Assembly (NCBI GenBank): GCA_000231825.2
Contig: JH720313.1
Location: forward strand, 895,710-927,356
DNA from: Tetrahymena elliotti 4EA
Taxonomy: Eukaryota; Ciliophora; Oligohymenophorea; Hymenostomatida; Tetrahymenidae
Length of the DNA stretch: 31,647 bases
Direction: 5' to 3'
Shown here: piece after piece, positions 23,172 through 31,647 of the stretch
How positions within the stretch are numbered: the first letter of the stretch is position 1
How the letters are laid out: each line of letters begins with the position of its first letter
The notes under the pieces: generated by a model
Database searches by the model: none
What the model was told of the DNA's origin: nothing
What the model saw: only the letters and a program-made list of their open reading frames with translations
Program-made: the position numbers and the translations under genes

Positions 23172-26100
23172 ATGAAAAAGTATTAATTAGAAACATAGTT
23201 GTTTTGCTTGTACTATTCTCCAGTGCTCATAATTACATTTATTAGCTTTGGCCTTTACATACTGCTTTTTGAATAGCTGAAATAAATTACTAATAATTAA
23301 GAATCAGGAATATATTTAGAGTAGTAATAAAGTAAAAAATAACTTTTGATGGGTTTAAAGGCTCATTTAGATCAAAGCTTGGGTACATAGAGCCAGGAAT
23401 ACGAGATTCTATCTCGTTTAGTCACTAAAGTTTATGAAAATAAAATAAATTTTAATCTAAAATTTGAGAAATCTTACTTGAATTTAGATAACCTTTTTGA
23501 AAATTAAGATACTTCTTCTTTAGTCAAGCTATATCACCAAAATCCTATTTTAGTGACAGTTTGGTAATTAATAAATAAAAATATTGATAATGATTTTATA
23601 TTATATTAAAAATTAAAGGCTCAATCAAAATTTCCGTTAATTTAATGAGATGCCTATCGACTCACAAATTTAGCTAAACAAGTCTGCTGTTTTAGACATA
23701 TTGATTAGAAGTTATAATGTTTTAAATATATAAAGAACATTTTAATATAAGGTTAGTCTTTTAATACAAAAATTAAAATTTCTTTCTCCGCATAATACAA
23801 ACCACTTTAATTTAACAATTAAAATATTAGAATTAATTTCTAGGCTTTGAATAAGATGGTGGATTTACAGCTAATCCAGCCTATAATTAATCTATGAATG
23901 ATAGTTTTTAAAATCTAACTCTATGCCCAAAGGCCCAAAATTATGACCCGAGATGCAGAATCTGGTATAAATAAGCTTCAGAGAAATAAAGTAACTTAAT
24001 ATTTTTAAGTATTTCAAATTAAAGAGCTTCTATTCTATATTATTTTACTCAGTATTTTTTGGTAAAATGACAACAAGATTTTTATTTTATTTTTTAATGA
24101 TCGCAATTCTATTAATAGCAAGCAATAAAGCTTTTGTTTAAAAAAGTGTTTAAGTTAAATGCAGGAAATAAAATATCCATAAATAATTTTCTCAATTTTT
24201 TGAGCAAATTAAAAAAAAAATTTTATAAATTTATTTATAAAATTGGTTTAAGCATATTTTGTTTGATAAAGCTGAACTATTATATAAATTTAAACAACTT
24301 TACCAAGGTTTTTTAAATAAGATTCTTTTAATTTTTTTCCAATAAATTAATAAAGCGTGTTTAATTTTAATGTATTTTTAATAAAGTTACTCATATGCCA
24401 GCACCATTTAAAGTATTAACTACAAAAATACCTTACATGTCATTAAGCTTGTGTAGAAGAAACAATGCTTTTGGAGTAATAAATAGTGTAGTTTGTTAAT
24501 CTTTCAATATAGAGTAATTAGCTGCTGTATTTTAAGAATTAGAAATATAGACGGGATAATTTGAAGTAATTCACCCAACTTCTGGTAATCTGATATATTC
24601 AGAACATATATAGGATTATTAAAAATTGTACAACTGGGATAAAGTTATGACATCAAATATGACTCAAAATGAGACAAATGATTATCTTCAAAAAGTGAAT
24701 AGATAACTAAACTTTTTGAATTAGAATAGTGTTTTAGAACGTTAATAGTACATAGATTAACTCAAAGATATTTATGGATTCGAATATTTTGTTTAAGATG
24801 ATCCTAGATATTGTCTTTTACTACCTATATAAATAGTAGATATCCCTAATGGATAGAATAATATTGTTTATTCAAATATCATGGTGATGATGTATACATT
24901 TAGAAAGGAGGAATTAATATCAAGCTATAATACTCTATTTTACTATTTAGGAAATGCCTTTATAGCTAATTCTGTTTTTTATCTAATTCTTTTAATTGTC
25001 TGTCTATTAATAATTATGTTTTATGCCAAAAAATTTAGCTAGCTTATAGAATTACCTATTTAAAATTTAATTGATAAACTTCACTCTTTAAATTAGCATT
25101 TGCTTGACAAAAATGGAATCGGTTCATAAGATGAAATTGTAGTTGTTTTTGATAATAAGTATTCTAAATGTAGAAAATATTAACATACTTGCTTAGAACT
25201 TACTAATTTAGAAAGATATATTACAAATATATAGGATATTTTTAATTTTAACTTCAACTACAGTGAAAAAATTGATGAAACTACTGCTCTTTTCACTTGG
25301 ATTAAAGCTATCAAGACATTTTAATTAGTAGAAGATTACAAAGCTTTAGGATCAGCTTTTAATAATATTGCTAACATTCATTTTAAGTAAAATTTTTTAA
25401 TAATTAATTTTATTTTTATTCAAAACATCTACTTTTAATTACACACATTTCTCAAAATAAAAAATTTTATAGAGCTTTTAAATAATTTTTAATTGACTTA
25501 AATATTTACAGTAGATAAATTAAGAATATTTACAATTTAAAATGAATAAGAAATCTGTTTTAAATCATACTTCATACTTTTCTTGTTAATATATTTTTAA
25601 TAGTGTTTCAAAAAATTTTAATAAATATTAATATTTTAAATTATTAAATTAGTAATTAAAGATACTCGGAAGCTCTTGACTGCTACAGCTAATCAATAGT
25701 TTATTTAGAATAAGAAAGAGCAGAATTAATAGAGGGACAATAGATGGAAAAACATAATTGTGAAAAAAATTGTTAGAAAAGAAAGGATTCAATTTATAAT
25801 TTAAAAAAATTTTCAGATGCAGATTTTTCTCATACTGAATTAACTGGATAAAGAAAAAAATCACTTATTCCTTGGGTAGAAAAATACCTTTGCAAATATT
25901 TACATCATAATTAATAAAGTTGTTCAAAAATTTAAGGTAAAAATTAGATAAATTTAAATTTATTTATTTTTACAAATACTTTTAAAATATTTAGTTCTAT
26001 AAAGTGCTCAAAAAAATTTAGAAAGTTTAAAATTTGACAGGTTATTTGCTTATTCGTAAGTATTATTGTAATGCTATCTTGAAAATAGAATGGAACATGA

Positions 26101-28123
26101 AGTATTCAATCATAGAAAAAAGATATATGAGTAAATGAAATAAGAATACTATTATCATATTTTATAAGAAGTTGATTATGATATAGTAAATAATCCTCAA
26201 AACTAAAATCTTACTAAATAGATTCATAATAAGACAAAAGATGATGCTATGTTTAATTAATACTTTTAAGTGCTTAAAAAACTTTTTAAAATAGCTAAGA
26301 GTCTGGATAATGATTATGTTAGATATATACTTATTTACTTGGAAATAAGTAAAGCTTTTTTAATTTGTAAGAAAATTAAATAGAGCTAAAAGTACCTTGA
26401 CTTGGCTTATAAAAATTTTTTAGAGCTTTATAAAAGGATCAAAGCTTCACTTTTTTCTGGACAAAATAAACCTTGTGCTCATTATTATAATTAATATTTA
26501 ATGTGCTTGAACTAAATTTTAGTGAAGAGATTTTCTTCTGAAGAAGTTAATGAAGAGATAATTATAAATAACGTTAACAGGTTAAGCCCTTCTAAAACTG
26601 TGCTTGTAAGACAACCTAGCTGTACATAAAAGCTAAATAACTCATTAAATAACTTGAATAATAGTGGTTATTCCTACTAATCACAATAAAAAAGAAAGTC
26701 AAGCAAAGCTAATAGCTCTTCTCCATAATAAGCTACTCCTCTTAATGATATTTAGCCAATTATAGAGGATTATATGGAATCTCATGAAGAAATTAACCTA
26801 AATAAAAATCATTAAAAGAAAGATATTTAAGAAAAAAACTTAGGCCTTGATAAAATCAAAAAAGAAAAATAAACTAGCAGCTCGATGGGAGAAATAAATA
26901 CAATTTACAACCATTTAAGCAAAAAATTTAGTAATTCAATAATTTAAAATACTCCTACCTCAAGCATAGCTAATTTATAAAGGAGACTTAGTTTTTAGAA
27001 TGGTTTTGCTGGTTCAATTAACTAATAAATATGCTTCTCTTAAGGGTACTCTCCAAAAGCATTTTTTGGTACATCAACTACTGAATAAAATTTATTTACA
27101 AATCAAAGTATATCATATGATCATCCTATACATAAAATGTATCTTTAAAATACTCCCACAGATAATCTAGCAGACGATAACAAAATTGATGAAGATTTAT
27201 AGACAATTAATTACACTAAATAGTAATTAAATGCTTTAGATGATGCTATTGAAGCTTTCAACAATAGTCCTTACACTAATCAAACTTCTTGGTATTAAAA
27301 AACTAGCTACAACTACCCTATAGATATACTATATACAAAGTTGCAAATATAGGAGTCATTAATTGAAATACATAAAAAGAATTTTTAAAAAGGATGCACA
27401 ATCTTAACTGATGCTTTTGAATTTTCTCCAAGGTATTTATCACATGATAGAATGGCTATTTTAAATATTTTACAATACGTCTTTGAAAAAAAAGTTATTG
27501 ATTCTAGGCTTATTTAAAAGTAATCTTAGAAATTTGAGAAAATAACAATGAAAATATCTATTATTGTGAATTGCGAACCTAACTACCTAAAAAGAGTTTC
27601 CAAATAGCTTTATGATATCTATTAGCTATGTGATACCTTTAGTTTAGTTATGGTGAATGAATAAATAGAACAATACATAGCTCCTATCAATTAACTCAAT
27701 TTTAGAGGTAAAGAGACATTTATCAATAATATTATGAAATATTTGAGATTCAAGCATATCTCTTCTAAACAGTAGTTCTTCTTGCCTGCCTTATAAAAAG
27801 CTTCTCTATAATTCTAAAATACTAATCACCATCAAAATCATGAAATACAAAAGAAATACATACTCATATTTGGAGATAGAGATTGTATCTTCAGAGAAGC
27901 AATATATAAAAATAAAATCTTTTAAATACTTGGTAAAAACAAAGTAAAAATTCTAATTTTCAACCCTCAAGATGACAAGGAAGGTATCTACTTGAATTTA
28001 TAATGTGTTGAATTACCTTTTAAGGTTAGATTTTTCTTTAAATTTTACACATTGATAGATTATTTAAAAAAGAAATAAATTAAATCTTCATATGGACAAC
28101 CATTTTTAATAGAAAAAATCTGA
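23172..28123 (+). CDS. membrane sensor: Cache-like, TPR and VWA-like regions
   Basis: Six exons, 23172-23563, 23619-23751, 23831-23990, 24387-25386, 25653-25936 and 25995-28123, sum to 4098 nt and encode 1365 residues. Residues ~12-36 form a membrane segment. The region to ~415 is probably extracytoplasmic and has the YDPRCRIWYKQA signature (213-224) typical of double-Cache ligand-binding domains, followed by PYMSLSL and NAFGVI strands. A second membrane segment spans ~419-442. A TPR (AFNNIANIHFNNQRYSEALD) starts at ~548. A low-complexity Ser/Asn/Gln linker leads to a C-terminal VWA-like fold: KISIIVNCEP from ~1175, then YILIFGDRD. The VWA metal site DxSxS is degenerate. The layout suggests a receptor sensing a small extracellular or vacuolar ligand and signalling through protein contacts. 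The ligand is unknown. The 396- and 266-bp introns are far longer than is typical here. Confidence 0.85.
23991..24386 (+). other. 396-bp intron carrying an open frame
   Basis: Donor GTAACTTAAT and acceptor TTTTTAATAAAG join YKQASEKQ to ITHMPAPFKVL in phase. This gives a continuous Cache-like domain, so I believe the intron. It is several times longer than the usual ~50-60 bp. An ATG at 24067 opens a frame of 165 codons that leaves the intron and runs into the next exon in another frame, ending at TGA 24562-24564. Its first 22 residues look like a signal peptide (MTTRFLFYFLMIAILLIA). This may be chance, because with TGA as the only stop, AT-rich DNA yields long hydrophobic frames. Confidence 0.5.
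25387..25652 (+). other. 266-bp intron in the sensor gene
   Basis: Donor AA|GTAAAA and acceptor AAATTAG|TAAT restore the TPR sequence NIHFNNQRYSEALD across the junction, which strongly supports the splice. The inside is A/T-rich with TGA in all frames and no motif I recognise. Confidence 0.7.
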
Positions 28124-28820
28124 ATTAATAAAAAAAAACACTTTTTAAAAAAAATACTAACAGAATTAAATTCATTTAATCAATTAAATATATTTCAAAT
28201 TAAATCAAGTTTTAAATAAACAACATTTTATTTCCATTAAATAAGTAAATAATTTATTCCCCTATTTATGAAATTTCAAAAAAATGAAAGAAGAGTTTTA
28301 TTCAAGCAAATATTATATTTATTATTTTATAATTTGTGTATTATTTAAAGAAATTCATAATTTACTATTTCTATTTCTTGTATTCTACTTGGATATTGTT
28401 TTCTGAAAGATAAATCAAAATTTAACAATATTTATTTCATCTCAATTATAGTAAAAATATTTTTCAAAAAATTTAAACTTAATAAATATTTAACATTTCA
28501 TAACAAGTTTTAAAATCAAAAAAGATACAAAAAACATTTCTTTAATAAATAATAAAACATCCTTTTTTTGATTCTTTTTTGTTAAAGGAATTTAAAGTTA
28601 AATACTTATAAATTAAGGATTTTAATTAAAGAACTTTCGTCATCGTTTAATGAAGTATTTATTTCTCTTCTTACAATTACATAAAATTTCAATTTTATTT
28701 GTTATTACTGAATTATTTCTTTTATTTGAATAAGGAAAATTATGAAATATTTATTGAGGGTGGTATTTTATTTTTGTTTTAAAAAAAATATACAACTTAA
28801 TGATATACAATTAACAATCT
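28124..28820. terminator. convergent 3' region between sensor and methyltransferase
   Basis: About 700 bp between two convergent stop codons, so it should hold both 3' UTRs and polyadenylation sites. It has several AATAAA-like strings, but these are expected by chance at this composition. I cannot assign a specific poly(A) signal and see no gene here. Confidence 0.35.
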
Positions 28821-31072
28821 TCATTTGGAGTATTCTTCGTAATTAGGGTATCTTTCTAAATAAAATATTCCTTCAAAATGTTTGGTTTAAGGGAATAAAT
28901 CGCAACCATAATATCTTGTTAAGTGAAAAGCAGGTGCTCTTCTACGCTTTGATTCAGGAAGGCATAAAGCTAATAAATTATCAGTAACAGCTACAGGATT
29001 GCAAGCTACATAAACTAAGTGGTCAAGGCCTTTGCAAGTACGCATAGCTTTTACTACATTAGCATGAAGACCAGGTCTAGGAGGGTCTACAACACCAATA
29101 ATTTTATATTATCCAGCAAGAGGACCTACTATTTCATTAATTACATCTTCAACTTTAGAACAAATAACCTTGATAAAATTTATTTATAATTAATCATTCA
29201 TTAACTTATTTAACAAAATATTACCCTGTAATTTGTGATTCCGTTTTATTCTACATTAACCTTAGCATCATTACAAGCAGTTTCAACCATTTCAATACCA
29301 ATTACTTCTTTAGCAGAGGTAGCTAAGCAAATACCAATAGTTCCAATACCAGAGCAGATATCTAAAAAGATAGTTTTTTCATTTAATTCTCCAGTCAAGC
29401 TTCCTATTAACTTATATAATCTCTCGCATTATGGTGTGTGAACTTGCAAGAAGGCATTCGCAGAGATATCAAAAGTTTTACCTAATTAATTGTAACAAAA
29501 TATTAATAAAATATAGTTTACAAAATAAGCTAATTGAAGCTAAAATATAGCCTCTATTTGATTTTAAATGAATTTTATTTAAATGAAATAAACTTTGATA
29601 AAAAAATAAAAAGTGTCTATCTAAAATTAAAAAAAGCTTAAGTTAAATAATAAGTAGAAATAACTATTCATTGTTTCAAACAATATTAACTCAAACTGAA
29701 AAGATAGATCAATCAATTATTTACCTAAGATATTTTCTTTGTATGATCTAGAACCATGAATTATTTCAATTTATCCATCTTAAGGAATGCTATCAGAAGG
29801 AGCCTCATAAGATTAAAAGCCAATAGACGCTATATTGTATTCGAAACCTTCAGGAAGATTTTCCTTTTGGAAGATTTTAACTAATCCTTGTTTAATTTAT
29901 TCAAATTAAGCGGGATCAGAGCAATAAGATCCTTTTGCAACAATATTTAATAGGATTTCTTTTATTTTAAAACTTTATCTAACAACAAAGTATCTCCAAA
30001 ATCCTTAATGAACAAATCTATCATAAGAAGGAAGTCCTGTTTCTTTTATATAATTTTCAAGTTATTAAGCCAAAATTACAGATTCTTTTGATGAAACACA
30101 GTTCTTATTAGCATCATCTATAAAAGCAATACCCTTATCAAAATTTGTACGATTATATCCAACTTTTATTTCTCCTAAATGGTTCAAACCAATGGTGAAT
30201 TCAGTCTTATTTCTATAATGGAATCTATATTTTTCATCACATTCTAAAAAGTCAGTTATTTTTGGTTCACGGGTCACCCATAATGGAGTTTATTCATCAC
30301 TTCTGATACTATCTTTAGCACGCTTTTGGAAATTTTTTATGATGTCCAAAAAATCTTTCTTTTTCATTTCTATTTATTCTTCATAAGGAGTTCTCCAAAG
30401 TGGACAAACTCTCTCTTCAAGAGGTATTTATAATTCTTTTTCTATATCTTCTTTAGATGCTTATTTAGGAGGCTATTATTAACGCTATTATTATTAATGC
30501 TAAGCACTATTTTACTATTCTAATTGGCTTATTGCAACTCCTCCATTTAAATTTCTATCTCCCTTAAAAGCAGGACGGACTTTCATACGTTTTTACTTCT
30601 TAGATAATTTTTTATCCTTTAATGATTGAATAAAACGATTGCGTTCTTCATTATTAGCAAATTGTATGAAAGCGATATTTTTCTTTTTGGGTTTACTAAT
30701 CTTTGTATATTAAAACTTTTCATCTGCAAAAGTACGATGTAGCATTTTTAATACTTATCTTTCTTAGTCATATCTCTCAACTCCTCTTAAGCATACCCAT
30801 TCAGGTTCTACATCTTCTTTTTCAAAAATGTCATCGCCTTCGCTTTTTTCAGATCCATTATCATCATCGTTTTCATCATTTTCAACTTCAGCATTTTCTT
30901 AATCTCCTATTGCAATATCTCCCTCATTATTATTCAAGCTTTCCTTGACCTAATTTTCAGTAATTGCATCTTTAGGAACACTACGCTTGCCTAAGAGAAT
31001 GTCTTGCTAAATCTATTCATTACCATTCTCATTCTTAAGAATGTTGTCTTCTTTTTGAGGAATTGTACTCAT
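28821..31072 (-). CDS. TRM2: tRNA (uracil-5-)-methyltransferase, TRM2/TRMT2A type
   Basis: Three exons on the minus strand, 31072-29725, 29481-29225 and 29168-28821 (introns 243 and 56 bp), give 650 residues. The enzyme makes m5U (ribothymidine), in eukaryotes at U54 of the tRNA T-loop, using S-adenosylmethionine. After an acidic N-terminus, residues ~85-165 look like the RRM found in TRMT2A (PEWVCLRGV, then KNIAFIQFANNEE). The catalytic half has KTFDISANAFLQVH, the SAM loop FLDICSGIGTIG (Asp490), VVDPPRPG at 562-568 and YVACNP with the nucleophilic Cys591. The family norm is YVSCNP, so Ala for Ser is a conservative change. The C-terminus has HLTRYYGCDLFPQT and HFEGI, with the general-base Glu. 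Start choice: first ATG of a long acidic frame that reads cleanly into the RRM. A bacterial TrmA/RlmD-like origin is ruled out by the introns and RRM. Confidence 0.92.
29482..29724 (-). other. 243-bp intron in the methyltransferase gene
   Basis: Donor G|GTAAATAATTG and acceptor AATTAATTAG|GT join ENILG to KTFDIS in phase, restoring the conserved F-I-xx-xx-F-xQ-V block. It is four to five times the usual intron length here. I see no gene or repeat in it. Confidence 0.75.
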
Positions 31073-31556
31073 TGATAATAATTGTTTACTAAAGTTCAAG
31101 TAGTTAATTTTATTAATAACTGTATTTGTATACTAATTGGTTTATACAATGAATTTAGAAACAAAAGATTTGTTAATTAGTGTTTATTTATTAAATATAC
31201 TAAAAAATCTCTACATATTATTTGCTTCTTATGCTTTTATTATAATTAAAGTTTATCAATTTCATTTGTTTGAAAGTTTATCACCTATTTTAATATCCAT
31301 TTAATTTAATCTTTTTTATTCAAAATTATTTTATTTTATTGAAGATATTTATTCTTTAAAATAACTTAAATAAATATTTTGCTCATTTTAATTTATACTA
31401 TCTAAATTTTGATTTAAAACTTTTTTTTAGATGTGTTTAAATACTTATTTGTTGTTTAATAGATCAAATTTCCATTCTATTTTGATTTTCTTCATCATTT
31501 TAGAGCTAAACATTTTATTTTTCAATTATATATTTTCTACAGAGATCTATTCTTTT
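31073..31556. promoter_or_regulatory. divergent upstream region, TRM2 and 5S rRNA
   Basis: About 480 bp between the methyltransferase start (minus) and the 5S rRNA start (plus). It must hold the RNA polymerase II promoter of the former. 5S genes use an internal promoter, so little is needed on that side. A low-complexity plus-strand frame from 31431 runs into the 5S gene and is not a real gene. Confidence 0.4.
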
Positions 31557-31647
31557 GTTATCGGCCATACTAAGGTGAAAACACCGGATCCCATTCGAAC
31601 TCCGAAGTTAAGCGCCTTAAGGCTGGGTTAGTACTAAGGTGGGGGAC
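31557..31647 (+). rRNA. 5S ribosomal RNA, 3' end cut by window edge
   Basis: The sequence from GTTATCGGCCATACTAAGG through CACCGGATCCCATTCGAAC to the window edge is unmistakable 5S rRNA and closely matches Tetrahymena 5S as remembered. About 91 of the expected ~120 nt are present; the 3' part, including the second strand of helix I, lies beyond the window. The local G+C content is about 50%, in sharp contrast to the flanks. It is transcribed by RNA polymerase III. Whether it is a lone gene or the first of a cluster cannot be seen. Confidence 0.97.
31605..31634 (+). promoter_or_regulatory. internal control region of the 5S gene
   Basis: A-box-like AAGTTAAGCGCC (31605-31616) and C-box-like GGCTGGGTTAGTAC (31621-31634), at about +49 and +65 of the gene. 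These are the TFIIIA/TFIIIC-binding elements that drive 5S transcription by RNA polymerase III. Both look intact, so the gene is probably functional. Confidence 0.8.

Noticed and set aside
30703..30948. 81-residue plus-strand frame rich in His, Leu and Phe
   Set aside because: It is the complement of the acidic Asp/Glu-rich N-terminus of the methyltransferase gene.
2150..31072. Widespread in-frame TAA and TAG suggesting pseudogenes
   Set aside because: They occur at glutamine positions in every gene and all genes end at TGA, so this is the ciliate nuclear code and not decay.
31431..31631. Protein frame ending inside the 5S gene
   Set aside because: Its C-terminal third is translated 5S rRNA sequence and the rest is low-complexity flank.
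1..31647. Transposons, CRISPR arrays or virus-derived genes
   Set aside because: No regularly spaced repeats, no transposase or integrase motifs, and no terminal inverted repeats beyond one short palindrome.

Overview
The window looks like macronuclear DNA of an oligohymenophorean ciliate, most likely Tetrahymena or a close relative. It is extremely AT-rich. Its genes read through many in-frame TAA and TAG codons, always where glutamine fits, and end only at TGA. Introns are mostly 44-79 bp, AT-rich and GT...AG. The partial 5S rRNA at the right edge closely matches Tetrahymena 5S as I remember it. All gene models below were built by hand with UAA/UAG = Gln. For seven of the nine protein genes the exon lengths sum to an exact multiple of three with no internal TGA and no unresolved junction. 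The other two (9650-13795 and 14817-17301) each have one splice region I could not settle.

Layout, left to right. 1-2149 is an AT-rich flank without a supported gene. 2150-3043 (+) encodes a small trypsin-fold peptidase with an AT-hook between its catalytic His and Asp. It converges on a TPR-like protein with a mitochondrial-type N-terminus (3286-4386, -). Next is a seven-exon CaMKK/LKB1-like protein kinase (4888-9160, -) with an N-myristoylation signal and an 880-residue Gln/Asn-rich N-terminal half. It is divergent from a second kinase (9650-13795, +) that fuses an N-terminal Gln-rich region, a kinase domain with HCD in place of HRD, and kinesin-light-chain-type TPRs. A Gln/Asn/Lys-rich protein with several Thr-Pro sites follows (14817-17301, +).

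The middle holds two tandem cytochrome P450 genes (18077-19697 and 20197-21809, +) with nearly superimposable exon structure. A diverged ~120-bp direct repeat lies upstream of the first. After a 1.36-kb gene-free stretch comes a large putative membrane sensor (23172-28123, +) with two membrane segments around a Cache-like extracytoplasmic region, then a TPR and a degenerate VWA-like C-terminus. It contains unusually long introns. Converging on it is a TRM2/TRMT2A-type tRNA m5U methyltransferase (28821-31072, -) with an RRM-like N-terminus. The window ends inside a 5S rRNA gene (31557-31647, +).

The neighbours do not form a pathway or operon, as expected in a ciliate. The common theme is signalling (two kinases and a receptor-like protein) plus detoxification or lipid oxidation (P450s). 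I found no CRISPR array, bacterial mobile element, transposase or clear virus-derived gene.
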